In this document: positions 35,454 to 45,602 of the stretch, one piece after another
How the letters are laid out: each line of letters begins with the position of its first letter
Numbering within the stretch: the first letter of the stretch is position 1
Assembly (NCBI GenBank): GCA_002839185.1
Contig: PGXO01000001.1
Span: 310,001 to 374,000 of the forward strand
Source of the DNA: Synergistetes bacterium HGW-Synergistetes-1
GTDB taxonomy: Bacteria; Synergistota; Synergistia; Synergistales; Synergistaceae
DNA length: 64,000 bases
Reading direction: 5' to 3'
Program-made: the position numbers and the translations under genes
The notes under the pieces: generated by a model
Database searches by the model: none
What the model was told of the DNA's origin: nothing
The model's input: only the letters and a program-made list of their open reading frames with translations

Positions 35454-36254
35454 TTATTTTTCCGGGGTCACAAAAAGCGTCGCTTTCCCGTCCCTGTGGG
35501 AAAGGGTCAGTAATGACCTGTAGGCAGGGACCGCTTTATTTTCAGGTTCTTCTGAAGCAATAAAGATGCCCACGCCAACGACCTCAGCATCAAATTGCTT
35601 CGCCATTAGAAGCATTCCAGCAGCTGTACTTCCGCCTCTCATGAAGTCATCAACAACAAGCACCCGGCATCCTCTCTTCAACTGCCTTGTGCCGATGTAC
35701 ATGGTTTTGACATCACCGTTGGCGGTCGGATAATGGACACCTACAGCGGATCCGTCGCTTGGCCTGTTTCTGAAGCGGCAGACTGCAAGAGGAACTCCCA
35801 TTGCGTATGCTGCAAACATTGCGATCGGTATTCCTTTTACCTCCGAAGTCATTACCACATCGGGGCGGGATCCTGCAAAGAGCGAAGACATCGCGTACCC
35901 AAGGGATAGAGCTATTTCAGGATTAAAGATGAGATCGCTGTAATAGATAAGTCCTCCAGGCAGATACCTGTCTTTGTCTGCAAGTGTTTCCGCTATCCCC
36001 TGAAGCATCTTTGTCCTGTATTCCCCTGTACAGAGAGGTATGAACCGTGCACCGCCGCTGCGTCCCCGATCGACCTGCATCTGGCCGAATCCTTCAGCAG
36101 TCATCGCCGAATTGATCACTTCAACGTCATCGCTGATAACAGTTTTTGATACATTAAATTTGCCTGCCAGATCTGTCAGGGAGACAAGTTTGGAAGGAGT
36201 AAGCATAAACTTGGCCGCCAGTCTTACAAGTCTTTCTGTTCTCTGCCCTCTCAT
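35454..36254 (-). CDS. purR: PurR-type purine operon repressor
   Basis: Gram-positive-type purine repressor, 266 residues. An N-terminal winged helix (about 1-75; VSLTDLAGKFNVSKTVISDD) is joined to a phosphoribosyltransferase-fold domain with the PRPP loop VLVVDDFMRGGSTAAG. In B. subtilis, PRPP binding releases PurR from pur operators. It lies 6 bp after ispE, the same order as in B. subtilis (veg, ispE, purR), which supports orthology. It is unrelated to the LacI-type PurR of E. coli. Confidence 0.93.
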   Translation of the reverse strand: MRGQRTERLVRLAAKFMLTPSKLVSLTDLAGKFNVSKTVISDDVEVINSAMTAEGFGQMQVDRGRSGGARFIPLCTGEYRTKMLQGIAETLADKDRYLPGGLIYYSDLIFNPEIALSLGYAMSSLFAGSRPDVVMTSEVKGIPIAMFAAYAMGVPLAVCRFRNRPSDGSAVGVHYPTANGDVKTMYIGTRQLKRGCRVLVVDDFMRGGSTAAGMLLMAKQFDAEVVGVGIFIASEEPENKAVPAYRSLLTLSHRDGKATLFVTPEK

Positions 36255-36260
36255 TGAGCA

Positions 36261-37109
36261 TCACTCCAATTCCGTTGTTTTTATGATCCATTCTTCCCGT
36301 TCTAAAAATTGTTTTGCATTATTAAGAGAGAAACCGTCTCTGAATAGCATAAAGAGTGCGCTTCCACTGCCGGATAACCCCCAGGCAAGTGAGCCTGACT
36401 TTTCAGCAATATCAAAAGCTGTACGGTACTCTGAGTGTTTCTTTGATAATGCTTCGAGAAAATCATTGTGCAGAAGGCCAATCTTCCCTTTTGATCTTAA
36501 TTTTTCAAATATCGTAAGTATCTCTTCCCTGCATCCTTCGTACCGATGTTCTGTTTTATTATTCTTTCTCGATCTGTCAATTTCCATATATGCAGCTGAG
36601 GTATCAGAACTCCATCGCGGAAATACAAGAAACCACTTCAAATCCGGTGTTCCGGTCAGAGGTTCTACATTTTCGCCAAGTCCTCTAACGATCGCCAGAT
36701 CAGCGTTCCCTGCAAGAAAAGGTACATCTGCTCCGATCCGGGAAACTGGACCGTTTTCGATGTCCAGCCCATATTTATTGTTCAACCAGCACAGCAGTGC
36801 CGCTGCATTGCCGCTCCCAGCGCCTACCCCGCTTCCGGTAGGATATTCTTTTTTCAGGCGCATTTGCAGCGGAGGTATCTCCGAACATTTTGACCTTGCC
36901 CACTTCAATGTCCGGACAAGTATATTTTCTCCGCTGATTTCCATACCCTCTGTTATTATAATATCACCTATATTTTCATCGTCATGAGGTTGAATTGTCA
37001 ACCCCTCTATCCCTTTTTTCTTCCAAAACAAAGAAATAATTTCATGGTAGCCATCAGGCCTTTGAGAAAGCACTTTAAGTGTTATGTTGATTTTTATTGG
37101 GCTGATCAA
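36261..37109 (-). CDS. ispE: 4-diphosphocytidyl-2-C-methyl-D-erythritol kinase
   Basis: GHMP kinase of the MEP isoprenoid pathway. The frame is open to 37238, but that portion contains the veg terminator, so a start after it is required; TTG 37109 (GGAAG 5 nt upstream) places SPIKIN exactly where family members have AKINL, giving 282 residues. GTG 37130 is an alternative. Motifs: PTGSGVGAGSGNAA as the ATP loop (family usual is P..AGLGGGSSD), GADVPF with the catalytic Asp, and a C-terminal GLSGSGSALF. Coupled to purR downstream. Confidence 0.9.
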   Translation of the reverse strand: MISPIKINITLKVLSQRPDGYHEIISLFWKKKGIEGLTIQPHDDENIGDIIITEGMEISGENILVRTLKWARSKCSEIPPLQMRLKKEYPTGSGVGAGSGNAAALLCWLNNKYGLDIENGPVSRIGADVPFLAGNADLAIVRGLGENVEPLTGTPDLKWFLVFPRWSSDTSAAYMEIDRSRKNNKTEHRYEGCREEILTIFEKLRSKGKIGLLHNDFLEALSKKHSEYRTAFDIAEKSGSLAWGLSGSGSALFMLFRDGFSLNNAKQFLEREEWIIKTTELE

Positions 37110-37152
37110 TAATTCTTCCAGAACTATCACCTCTGCTAAAATCGGTCTCCAT

Positions 37153-37191
37153 AAAAAAACATGCCCTGGCTTTTGCCAGGGCATGTTTTTT
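37153..37191. terminator. Terminator between veg and ispE
   Basis: 16-bp perfect stem AAAAACATGCCCTGGC/GCCAGGGCATGTTTTT with a 4-nt loop and T-runs at both ends. It lies 7 bp after the veg stop and about 44 bp before the ispE start, so it ends the veg mRNA. Confidence 0.9.
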
Positions 37192-37197
37192 CTTATT

Positions 37198-37443
37198 TTA
37201 GAAAAGATTCTCCCCGCTTGATTCCAGCTGCACTTCAACCTCTCTAGTCAGAAGATCCGCATAACTGAAGGAGACTGTGCTCTGCTGAGATTCAATGTAG
37301 ACAGTGAACAGACTTGGATATGTTTCCTGAATGATCCCGTTTCGCTCTTCGACTTTTCTACGGCCATTCGCGGCCCTGTAAAAAATTCGGGATCCTTTGT
37401 GCAGACGCACTAGTTCTCTAATAGTATCTAAAGTTTGCGCCAT
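37198..37443 (-). CDS. veg: Veg protein (DUF1021)
   Basis: Small beta-rich protein of the Veg family; in B. subtilis it promotes biofilm gene expression by an unclear route. The ATG at 37443 follows GGAGGTG at 6 nt and gives 81 residues, the normal size. Family signs: ELVRLHKGSRIFYRAANGRRK and TYPSLFTVYIE. Followed by a strong terminator and then ispE, a conserved Firmicutes arrangement. Confidence 0.92.
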   Translation of the reverse strand: MAQTLDTIRELVRLHKGSRIFYRAANGRRKVEERNGIIQETYPSLFTVYIESQQSTVSFSYADLLTREVEVQLESSGENLF

Positions 37444-37574
37444 ACACTTCACCTCCGACCCTTAGTCGGACTATTGTACAGCAAATTCAGATAAATATCA
37501 AGTTTTTAATAATATTTACTAATTGAAACAATCAAGTCTATAACAGCACAAAACTTTAAAACATCAACTCAGTC

Positions 37575-39488
37575 TCATCGTTTAAGAAGCAGTCTTTTGT
37601 CACCCACCCTGCGGGTAACTCCTTTACTGTCGAAATATTCAAGCAATGGAAGGATGTATTTCCTGCTGCTGTTCGTTATATCACGCACTCCCGCTAAGGT
37701 GATCTCACCATCGATTCCGGCAAGCTTTTTTCTCAGGTCCTCCTCAATGGTCAAAAATAGAAGGTAGCCCTCTCCAATGATGCTGAGATCCTTACGCTCT
37801 TTCAGATAGGCGATCATCCTGGTCATTTCTTTTTCAGACACACCAAGGGCAGATCTTGCTTCTTCCACTGAATGCATTGCGTATCCCGCAGTGATCGCCA
37901 GTTCCCTGAACTTTGAGACCTCTGAAAAAAATTTGGCTTCATCAAATGGTTCAAAATCTGAAAGTCTGTATCTGTCTCCATCCAAAACAAGCCACCGGTC
38001 TCTTAGAAAGATCCTGAGCAATTCTTTAACGAAACGAATATCGTTGATCATAAGGCACTTTGAAACTTCTTCAATTTCTATTCCTTTTCTCTCAGGATGT
38101 TCTCCATGGAATCTTTTCAGTTCTGATCCCAGGACCCCCTTAAGAAAACTTATTTTTTCTGACGAAATGTAAGTCGTCTCGCCTGTTTTTATCGTTGCCA
38201 TGCGGCCCTTAGCCTCAAGGCTCGATACGATACTCTCAAGCCGGGATTTATCCGTTCCAAGCAACAGGAAGGCCTTCCTGGCCTTCAGGATCCCTTTGTA
38301 GTCAAGAAGGGAGGCAAAACGATCCTTTTCGTTTTCGCTCTCTGAGACTTTATTCAAGAAAGATATCAGAGATGCTTTTGATATTTTGCTCTTTGGTCTT
38401 TCTCCTGCAGGAAGCAAGACCCTTCCTCCCGCTATCGTTCTCAAGGGGCTGTATGTCCTGAGAATGAAATGAGCATCATGAGAGACAGTTATCTCTTCTT
38501 CGGGGAGCAGTTGAGCAGGTGCAGATTCCCCGGGCAATATTCTCTCCCTGTCAAGGAGCGAGATCCTGGCAATCGTATCTGTGGTTCCGACATGAAGCCT
38601 CAGCCTCTGCCAATGCTCCACAGGCTCGCTGAAGGAACTCAGTACTTTTACATGAACATCTAAGCATCCTGTTGCCGAAAAACTTTCAGCTGCAGTGAGA
38701 GCATCCCCTCTTTTTACTTTATCCAATGATGTTCCGGAAATGTTGATGGCAACCCTCTGACCGGCATATGCAGCTCCTACATTTTCACCGTGGACCTGCA
38801 GTGACCTCACCTTGGAGGCCAATCCGGCCGGCATGATCTGGACATCGTCTCCCTCTGATACAGATCCCTTCATCGCTGTACCCGTCAGAACAGTGCCAAA
38901 ACCGGAGATGTGGAATGCCCTGTCCACCGGCATAAAGAATGCTCCGTTCCGGTCTCTCTGCTTTGCAGAGAGGACCATCCCTTCAATCTCAGACAAAAGG
39001 TCCGGTATGCCTTTCCCGGTGAGTGCAGAGACCGGGATCAGCGGTTTTCCTTCGAGAAAGGTGCCTGCTGTAAGCGAATATATCTCATCTTTTGCCAGCT
39101 CCAGCATTTCTTCATCCACCAGGTCTATCTTGTTGATGACCGCTATGCCGTTTTGGATACCCAACAACGTGAGTATCTCAAGATGTTCCCTCGTCTGAGG
39201 CATTACACCGTCATCAGCAGCGATAACAAGCATCACTGCGTCAATACCTGCCGCACCTGCAACCATCTGCCTTATAAATTTTTCATGTCCGGGAACGTCA
39301 ATTATGCTTATTGTCTTTCCGGACGGGAGGTCAAGAGGGGCAAACCCAAGCTCGATCGTCATCCCTCTCTTTTTTTCCTCCAGGAGACGGTCGCAGTCCA
39401 CCCCTGAGAGCGCTCTGACTATGGCTGTTTTTCCATGGTCGATGTGCCCTGCTGTGCCTAAAACGAATGGGTATTCCCTGTTAGTCAC
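37575..39488 (-). CDS. selB: Selenocysteine-specific elongation factor
   Basis: GTPase that brings Sec-tRNA to UGA codons at a SECIS hairpin. 637 residues: GTPase domain with GHIDHGKT (14-21), DVPGHEKF and NKIDLVD, then EF-Tu-like domains 2 and 3 (about 175-380) and four winged-helix repeats (about 395-637) that bind the SECIS RNA. It overlaps selA by 8 bp, so the two are coupled. Presence implies selenoproteins elsewhere in the genome; I found none in this window. Confidence 0.96.
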   Translation of the reverse strand: MTNREYPFVLGTAGHIDHGKTAIVRALSGVDCDRLLEEKKRGMTIELGFAPLDLPSGKTISIIDVPGHEKFIRQMVAGAAGIDAVMLVIAADDGVMPQTREHLEILTLLGIQNGIAVINKIDLVDEEMLELAKDEIYSLTAGTFLEGKPLIPVSALTGKGIPDLLSEIEGMVLSAKQRDRNGAFFMPVDRAFHISGFGTVLTGTAMKGSVSEGDDVQIMPAGLASKVRSLQVHGENVGAAYAGQRVAINISGTSLDKVKRGDALTAAESFSATGCLDVHVKVLSSFSEPVEHWQRLRLHVGTTDTIARISLLDRERILPGESAPAQLLPEEEITVSHDAHFILRTYSPLRTIAGGRVLLPAGERPKSKISKASLISFLNKVSESENEKDRFASLLDYKGILKARKAFLLLGTDKSRLESIVSSLEAKGRMATIKTGETTYISSEKISFLKGVLGSELKRFHGEHPERKGIEIEEVSKCLMINDIRFVKELLRIFLRDRWLVLDGDRYRLSDFEPFDEAKFFSEVSKFRELAITAGYAMHSVEEARSALGVSEKEMTRMIAYLKERKDLSIIGEGYLLFLTIEEDLRKKLAGIDGEITLAGVRDITNSSRKYILPLLEYFDSKGVTRRVGDKRLLLKR

Positions 39489-40917
39489 TGCTTTCTGCCT
39501 TTTCCCGGTTTAATGAAAACATCTCTCTGAATCCATCAAATATCCACTTTTCATCCTTTTCTGAAAGGGTGCGCACATGGAACAATAATCTGTCTTCACT
39601 AGCTCCTGTAATTACCGGAACACTGAGGAGCCTCAGCTTTTCTGCAAGCTTCCCTGTACTGCCAAGTTCTGGAAGTTTAAGTGAAACAGCATATCCGGGC
39701 AGTTCAGAACCTGGAAAAGCTCCGCCGCCAACTGTATCATTTACCGGAATTACATCAAGAAATACTGAGCGAAGTCTGGTCTTGCCCAAAAGGCCTGAAA
39801 GCTTCCTTTTGAACCTCTTTGCCTGCCTCTTCATATCTTCGGCATTCCTGTTTATCATCCTAAATGTCGGGATAGATCCCGTCTCTCCCTTGAGATAGAG
39901 CCTCAGCGTAGCCTCAAATGCTGCAAGAGTCATCTTGTCCACTCTTAATGCCCTAAGGAGTTGATGTTGTCTTAATTTATCCACCAGACAGGCAGATCCT
40001 GCAATAACACCTATCTGGGGTCCTCCAAGAAGCTTGTCTCCTGAAAAAGTGACCAGGTCTACACCGGATTCAATGCACTCTTTCACAGTCGGGTCACCTT
40101 TTAATGCCGGCCCATCCATCTTGACCAACATCCCGCTTCCCAGGTCTTCCATGAAGACAAGATCATTAGCATGCGCCATCGTGGCAAGTTCTTCCCTGGG
40201 AACAGAGGAGGTAAAACCCTGGACTGAAAAATTTGAAGTATGCACCTTAAGTATCATTGCAGTCTCTTCTGTTATTGCACTTTCATAATCTCGCAGATGT
40301 GTCTTGTTTGTAGTACCGACTTCGACCATCCTGCTGCCCGAAAGTGCCATTATTTCCGGTATCCTGAAAGAACCGCCTATCTCTACAAGTTCTCCCCTTG
40401 AGATCACTGTTTCCTTATCTTTTGCAAGGGCTCCGAGAGAGAGTATTACAGCCGCCGCATTGTTGTTGACCACTATTGCCGCTTCTGCTCCGGTCAGACG
40501 GCAAAGGAGCCACTCTACGTGGTCGTTCCTGTGCCCCCTTGATCCGGTTTCCGGCGAATATTCCAGTGTGCTGTAGTTCGCCGCAACGCTGTTTACAGCA
40601 TCAACAGCTTCTTTTGCTAGAAGGGCCCTGCCCAGATTAGTATAGAGAACGACTCCGGTAGCATTAACCACCGGCCTCAGGCTTTTATGCGCTCGGGTTT
40701 TCAGCCTTTTTTCGGCTTCAGCAGCGATTTTTCCTGTGTCAAAAGCCGCGTCAGGATCTTTGAATATTTTCTCCCTTTGGTCATCGAGCACTCCTGAAAT
40801 GACTGATTTTACTGAATCACGGCCTATTTCAGCTTCGTATTTCCCGATCCAGGGCATTGAAAGGATCTTGTCCATTGATGGTATATTGCGCATAGCGTTC
40901 TGGATCTTTTCTTTCAA
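39481..40917 (-). CDS. selA: L-seryl-tRNA(Sec) selenium transferase
   Basis: PLP enzyme converting Ser-tRNA(Sec) to Sec-tRNA(Sec) with selenophosphate. 478 residues. Family signs: [15 protein letters not shown]-like segment (here [18 protein letters not shown]), [10 protein letters not shown], and the PLP lysine in [11 protein letters not shown]. The start is TTG 40917 with AGGAGGGG 6 nt upstream. First gene of selA-selB; selD and tRNA-Sec (selC) are not visible here. Confidence 0.96.
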   Translation of the reverse strand: MKEKIQNAMRNIPSMDKILSMPWIGKYEAEIGRDSVKSVISGVLDDQREKIFKDPDAAFDTGKIAAEAEKRLKTRAHKSLRPVVNATGVVLYTNLGRALLAKEAVDAVNSVAANYSTLEYSPETGSRGHRNDHVEWLLCRLTGAEAAIVVNNNAAAVILSLGALAKDKETVISRGELVEIGGSFRIPEIMALSGSRMVEVGTTNKTHLRDYESAITEETAMILKVHTSNFSVQGFTSSVPREELATMAHANDLVFMEDLGSGMLVKMDGPALKGDPTVKECIESGVDLVTFSGDKLLGGPQIGVIAGSACLVDKLRQHQLLRALRVDKMTLAAFEATLRLYLKGETGSIPTFRMINRNAEDMKRQAKRFKRKLSGLLGKTRLRSVFLDVIPVNDTVGGGAFPGSELPGYAVSLKLPELGSTGKLAEKLRLLSVPVITGASEDRLLFHVRTLSEKDEKWIFDGFREMFSLNREKAESSD

Positions 40918-41047
40918 GGAGAACCCCTCCTGCCGGCTGATAAAAAAATATAAGATCTAAATATCAAATATAAATACTGCTGTTGCGTACAATAAAAATT
41001 ATTCCCAGTCATCTTCACTAAACATTATAAAGTACACCGGGTAAGAA

Positions 41048-42190
41048 TCAAACCAGTTCAGACCAAATCATGTTTGCGACCCTCATGCCTTTTGATGAGA
41101 GAGAGATCCTTTTTTCGGAAATATCGTAAAGGTCTTCAGTAAACCGACTAAGTTTTTCAATTATCTTCTTCTCTTCCAAGATTCCGTACTTATTGGAAAA
41201 TTCTTCCCTGTCAATTCCTTTTGACATCCTCAAAGCAAGTACCGCTGCTTCCGACGCCTTTCTTTCTCCAAATAGCCTTTCGCCTGAAGCTATCGAACTG
41301 CCGCCCTGATCAAGCGACCTGGAATATTCAGTGATCCCGGATATATTTTTGTATCGCCAGCCCTTAAGAAAGCCTGATGCGCCCGGACCGACCCCGAGAT
41401 ACTCCCCTTCTTCCCAGTAGTTGATATTGTGCCTGCTCTGATGCCCCTCTTTGGCAAAATTTGCAATTTCATACTGATTATAACCTTTTCGCGGCATATA
41501 CCACTGGGCCCACCTATATGGCAAATAACCATCAGAAAGATCCTTTTCGGGCATTGACTCCCAAAGAGTACCGGGTTCCAGCGTAAGCTGATATAAAGAA
41601 ATATGGTCTATTCCTGACTTTACCGCCTGGCTGAGGGTCCTCGACCAATTTCTGAAGGTCTGTCCAGGAAGTCCGAACATGAAATCTGAGTTGACAGAAA
41701 AACCTGATGCAAGGGATGCGGATATCGCTTCGTATGCCTGAGCGGCGCTGTGAAGCCTGCCCAGCTGTATCAGCTCGGCATCATCAAAACTCTGGGCTCC
41801 GATGCTTACCCGTGAGACCCTCCAGTCCCTCCAAAAGAGCAGATGATCAGCCCTTAAGGAGTTTGGATTAGCCTCGACAGTAACCTCTGCACCCGGCTCA
41901 AATATGAAATGGCTGTCTATTATCTCAGCCAGCCTGAGCCACTGAGGTCCGGTGATAACAGTAGGAGTGCCTCCGCCTATGTAGCATGTAGAAAGGGATG
42001 GTTTTCCTATGCGTTTTTCCCACCACTCGAGCTCTTTACTCAGCATTTCAAGCCACAGATCCCTCTCTCCCTCCGAGGGGACCTTGCTCTCAAATGCACA
42101 GTAAGGGCATTTTCTCTCGCAAAAAGGGACATGTATGTAAAGAGAGAGCCCCCCTGCGGGAGGCTCAAAAGGGTTCATGCTTTGGGTCAT
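41048..42190 (-). CDS. hemW: HemW heme chaperone (radical SAM, HemN-like)
   Basis: Radical SAM protein of 380 residues. The cluster motif CERKCPYCAF has the CxxxCxxCxF pattern of HemW; true coproporphyrinogen dehydrogenase HemN has an extra Cys at the fourth position. GGGTP and the N-terminal SLYIHVPFC fit the family. HemW binds heme and delivers it to respiratory proteins. Its ATG overlaps the lepA stop by one base (TAATG), giving coupling; lepA-hemW is a common gene pair in bacteria. Confidence 0.9.
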   Translation of the reverse strand: MTQSMNPFEPPAGGLSLYIHVPFCERKCPYCAFESKVPSEGERDLWLEMLSKELEWWEKRIGKPSLSTCYIGGGTPTVITGPQWLRLAEIIDSHFIFEPGAEVTVEANPNSLRADHLLFWRDWRVSRVSIGAQSFDDAELIQLGRLHSAAQAYEAISASLASGFSVNSDFMFGLPGQTFRNWSRTLSQAVKSGIDHISLYQLTLEPGTLWESMPEKDLSDGYLPYRWAQWYMPRKGYNQYEIANFAKEGHQSRHNINYWEEGEYLGVGPGASGFLKGWRYKNISGITEYSRSLDQGGSSIASGERLFGERKASEAAVLALRMSKGIDREEFSNKYGILEEKKIIEKLSRFTEDLYDISEKRISLSSKGMRVANMIWSELV

Positions 42191-44001
42191 TATTTATCCT
42201 CTGATTTTGTGACATCCATGAATGCAAGGAAGGCTTCCTGCGGGATTGAGACCCTTCCGACCTGTTTCATGCGTTTTTTCCCCTCTTTTTGCTTTTCAAG
42301 GAGTTTCCGTTTTCTGGTTATATCTCCTCCGTAGCACTTGGCAAGAACGTCTTTCCTTACTGCTTTTATGTTCATCCTTACAATGACTTTTTTCCCTATC
42401 GCAGCCTGTACAGGTATCTCAAAAAGCTGCCTTGGGATAAGCTCCTTAAGCTTTCCTACAACTGCATGCCCCCTGTGGTAAGCCTGGTCCGTGTGGCATA
42501 TGAAGGAAAAGGCGTCTACAGGCTCATCCTGGAGAAGGAGGTCGACCTTTACAAGGTCGGCTGCCCTGAAACCTATATGGTCATAGTCAAGCGATGCATA
42601 GCCTTTTGTGCTGGATTTCAGTCTATCGTGGAAATCAAGTATAAATTCCGCCAAAGGCATGTCGTATGTAAGCCTGACTCTTTCCGGAGTTATGTAGTCC
42701 ATACCGACATACGTACCTCTTTTTTCCTGGCATAGCTGCATCGCTGCTCCCACAAACTGCTCTGGCATAAATATCGTCAGCTTTATGTAGGGTTCCCTTA
42801 TCTCTTCGATCTTTACCTGGTCAGGAAAATCTGATGGCTTATGAGCTTCGATTACGCTTTGGTTGGTCAGCACAATTTGATATACAACGTTTGGAGCTGT
42901 GGCAACAAGGTCTACCCCAAATTCTCGGCTCAATCTTTCTTTTGCTATCTCCATGTGCAGAAGCCCCAAGAATCCACAGCGGAAACCAAACCCAAGCGCA
43001 GCGGAATTCTCCGGCTCAAAGCTAAGAGCTGAATCGTTTATCTGCAGTTTTTCAAGAGCTTCCCTCAGCTGGTTAATATCTTCCCTTTCAACGGGGTAAA
43101 AACCACAGAACACAACAGGTTTTACTTTCCTGTAACCAGGCAGCGGGCTTGCTGCTGGACGCCTTGACTCTGTTATGGTATCCCCTACGCGCGCCTCGTC
43201 TATCGTCTTTACGCTTGCCGCCAGATATCCGACTTCTCCGGGGCCAAGCTCAGAAACCTTGACCATGTCCGGCCTGAACATCCCCACTTCGTCAAGTTCA
43301 TAGTCACGCCCAGTGGACATGAATCTGATATTTTTCCCGGCCTGGAGGGTTCCGTTGACCACCCTGACATAGCATATGACACCTTTATAGTTATCATAGA
43401 CCGAATCAAAGATAAGAGCCTGCAGAGGCGCATCGGGGTCGCCATTCGGAGGCGGCACATCACGCACTATTCGCTCCAGAAGATCCGCTATGCCCTCCCC
43501 GGTCTTTGCGCTTACGCTAATGGCGTCGGCTGCGTTTATCCCGATGATATCCTCTATCTCTTTTTTTACTCTGTCAGGCTGTGCAGAAGGAAGGTCTATC
43601 TTGTTTAATATCGGGATTATCTCAAGGTTAAGATCTATCGCGAGATAACTGTTGGCAACAGTCTGAGCTTCTACACCCTGTGCTGCATCCACTACCAAAA
43701 CCGCTCCCTCGCACGCTGCAAGTGAGCGGGAGACCTCATAAGTGAAATCGACATGACCCGGAGTGTCTATCAGGTTCAGCACATATTCCTGTCCGTTCTT
43801 GGCTTTGTAGTTCATTCTTACAGGGACAAGCTTGATCGTTATGCCCCTTTCTCTTTCGAGATCAAGCATGTCAAGCAGCTGGGCCTTCATATTGCGCCCT
43901 TCTATCGTACCTGTCTCTTCCAGCAGTCGGTCTGCCAGCGTTGATTTTCCATGGTTGACATGGGCTATTATGCTAAAATTGCGAAACTTGTCGAGAATCA
44001 T
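42190..44001 (-). CDS. lepA: Elongation factor 4 (back-translocase)
   Basis: Ribosome-associated GTPase, 603 residues. The ATG at 44001 follows GAAGGAGTGAC; the frame to 44022 has no such site. Order: GTPase domain, EF-G-like domains II, III and V, and the EF4-specific C-terminal domain (about 490-603). [20 protein letters not shown] and VSAKTGEGI are normal. The P-loop reads AHVNHGKST where almost all translational GTPases have AHxDHGKST, so Asp is replaced by Asn. Otherwise length and motifs are complete. Confidence 0.95.
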   Translation of the reverse strand: MILDKFRNFSIIAHVNHGKSTLADRLLEETGTIEGRNMKAQLLDMLDLERERGITIKLVPVRMNYKAKNGQEYVLNLIDTPGHVDFTYEVSRSLAACEGAVLVVDAAQGVEAQTVANSYLAIDLNLEIIPILNKIDLPSAQPDRVKKEIEDIIGINAADAISVSAKTGEGIADLLERIVRDVPPPNGDPDAPLQALIFDSVYDNYKGVICYVRVVNGTLQAGKNIRFMSTGRDYELDEVGMFRPDMVKVSELGPGEVGYLAASVKTIDEARVGDTITESRRPAASPLPGYRKVKPVVFCGFYPVEREDINQLREALEKLQINDSALSFEPENSAALGFGFRCGFLGLLHMEIAKERLSREFGVDLVATAPNVVYQIVLTNQSVIEAHKPSDFPDQVKIEEIREPYIKLTIFMPEQFVGAAMQLCQEKRGTYVGMDYITPERVRLTYDMPLAEFILDFHDRLKSSTKGYASLDYDHIGFRAADLVKVDLLLQDEPVDAFSFICHTDQAYHRGHAVVGKLKELIPRQLFEIPVQAAIGKKVIVRMNIKAVRKDVLAKCYGGDITRKRKLLEKQKEGKKRMKQVGRVSIPQEAFLAFMDVTKSEDK

Positions 44002-44028
44002 CGATGTCACTCCTTCAGTCAACAGTAT

Positions 44029-44058
44029 ATTTTAGCCGAAAAAGCACCATTTTATCAA
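44029..44058 (-). promoter_or_regulatory. Predicted promoter of lepA-hemW
   Basis: Minus strand TTGATA (44058-44053), 18-bp spacer, TAAAAT (44034-44029), 28 bp before the lepA ATG. Confidence 0.55.
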
Positions 44059-44131
44059 TCATTCTTTTTGACGATAGACAATATTGCAAAAGAGATTAAG
44101 CTAATCAAATCAATTAAAAGGGGCGATCAGA

Positions 44132-45238
44132 TTGGACCGTAAAAAGCTGAGTATTTTAACAGTCATGCTATTTCTTACACTTGCAATACAGATCCCTGCT
44201 TTTGCGCAGGATTGGCCGATGTTTCGTGCTAACAGCCAAAGGACCGGAAATGTCGATAATAATACAGCCAAGGTCGATTTTACAGGCAGAAAAGATTGGA
44301 CTGTAAAGATCCCTGACGCGGTGAGATCTTCTCCTGCAATATTTAAGAGCTCAATAATTTTTGGCTCCAACAACGGTAACGTTTACTCCATGGATCTCTA
44401 TTCAGGGAAAATAAACTGGACCTTCCTCACAGGCAACTGGGTGGTATCTTCGCCTGCGATCATTGACGGCAAAGTTTTCGTTGGAAGCTACGACAGCCGG
44501 ATGTACTGTCTGGACGCCGAAACAGGAAAAATGATATGGAAGTTCACCACTCACAACAGTATCCATTCTTCACCTGCAGTTGCAGACGGTATGGTCTATT
44601 TCGGATCTAACGACGGATTTGTCTACGCCGTCGATATAAAAACAGGGTGGCAGAAATGGAGGTACAAGACTGAGCGTGCAGTTCAGGGTTCTCCTGTGGT
44701 CTCAGGCGGAGTGGTATACGTAGGGAATAACGAAGGCAAGCTTTTCGCTATTGACGCAACATCAGGAGCACTCAAATGGCGTGCTGTTGTTGGCGGACCT
44801 ATCGTTTCAGCACCGGCTGTTAAAGATGGGCATCTCTACTTCACAAGCCAGGACGGCAAGATATACTGCGCAAGGATCAAACACCAGGCTGTAATATGGA
44901 ACTATGACTCAAAAGCGCAGATAGAAACATCCCCTCTTGTGGAGGATGGAAATGTCTTATTCGGGAACATCAAGGGATGGGTGACCTCCCTTAACGCCAT
45001 GACCGGATCTTTGGTGTGGAAATACAAGGCGAATGAATCGGTATATTCTTCACCTGCAGCATTCTCAGGAAAAATATTTTTCGGGACCAACAGCAATGTG
45101 CTCGTATGCCTTGACGGAAAAACCGGAAACGTTGTGTGGAGAGCTCCATTTGACGCTGATGTCCTTACAGCCCCTGCCATTGCAGAAGACCGGATCGTAA
45201 TTACTGGGGCTGATGGGAAGGTTTGCACCCTTAGATAG
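44132..45238 (+). CDS. Exported PQQ-like beta-propeller repeat protein
   Basis: Exported protein of 368 residues with a signal peptide (about 1-25, AFA cleavage) and the common N-terminal DWPMFRANSQRTG. It holds eight repeats of ~40 residues, each with the pattern SSPAxxDGxVYFGSxDGxxYxxDxxTGxxxWxY, forming an eight-bladed propeller as in BamB and PQQ-dehydrogenase-like proteins. No catalytic PQQ or metal residues are obvious, so a binding or scaffold role is more likely than dehydrogenase activity. TTG 44132 follows AGGGGC at 7 nt. The stop codon abuts the first hairpin of the array at 45238. Confidence 0.88.
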   Translation: MDRKKLSILTVMLFLTLAIQIPAFAQDWPMFRANSQRTGNVDNNTAKVDFTGRKDWTVKIPDAVRSSPAIFKSSIIFGSNNGNVYSMDLYSGKINWTFLTGNWVVSSPAIIDGKVFVGSYDSRMYCLDAETGKMIWKFTTHNSIHSSPAVADGMVYFGSNDGFVYAVDIKTGWQKWRYKTERAVQGSPVVSGGVVYVGNNEGKLFAIDATSGALKWRAVVGGPIVSAPAVKDGHLYFTSQDGKIYCARIKHQAVIWNYDSKAQIETSPLVEDGNVLFGNIKGWVTSLNAMTGSLVWKYKANESVYSSPAAFSGKIFFGTNSNVLVCLDGKTGNVVWRAPFDADVLTAPAIAEDRIVITGADGKVCTLR

Positions 45239-45432
45239 CGGCGCTTTATGCGCCGCGTTAAACTGCCTGGAAATTTCGTCCAGGCGGGAAGCTGCGACAA
45301 AAACGGTCGCGGGAAGCAGTTGGGAAGCAGTTGTTTAAGGCAGGCGGAATTTGTGGCTTTTCAAGCCGCGGAGAATTTGCCGGGTGATTTATCCGGCGGA
45401 GAATTTGCGACATGGGGCGTCGCGGTGAATTA
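45238..45432 (+). repeat. Left hairpin-linker array (six hairpins)
   Basis: Six short hairpins in a row: 45238-45256 (GCGGCGC/GCGCCGC), 45265-45285 (GCCTGGA/TCCAGGC), 45294-45310 (GCGAC/GTCGC), 45353-45369 (GTGGC/GCCGC), 45379-45397 (GCCGGG/TCCGGC) and 45407-45423 (GCGAC/GTCGC). Stems are 5-7 bp; loops are 7 nt (or 5 if the first stem is fully paired) and all differ. Linkers are conserved: GGGAAGCT early, GGAGAATTT (45370-45378, 45398-45406) later, then GGTGAATTA. GGGAAGCAGTT occurs twice in tandem (45311-45332). The array begins at the last base of the upstream stop codon. Confidence 0.85.
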
Positions 45433-45450
45433 GACCTTGTGCCACATTCA

Positions 45451-45565
45451 CGTCGTCCCCGAATGCCCCGGTCGGATCCAGCCTCTCTAGGTTCTTGCTA
45501 TGACTAGCATTTTAAGACCCCAACAAAAGCCGCTGGATTCCCGATTGTATCATTCGGGAACGACG
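45451..45565. repeat. Central palindromic element
   Basis: CGTCGTCCCCGAATG (45451-45465) is mirrored by CATTCGGGAACGACG (45551-45565) with one mismatch; inside, GGATCCAGC pairs with GCTGGATTC, and TGCTA/TAGCA (45496-45509) forms a core hairpin. Its arrangement resembles the short interspersed palindromes with CCCGAAT ends found in many genomes, and it differs in sequence from the flanking arrays. Confidence 0.7.
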
Positions 45566-45602
45566 GAGATTAGGGCAAATGCCTGGGATGACCGACGGTT
45601 TT

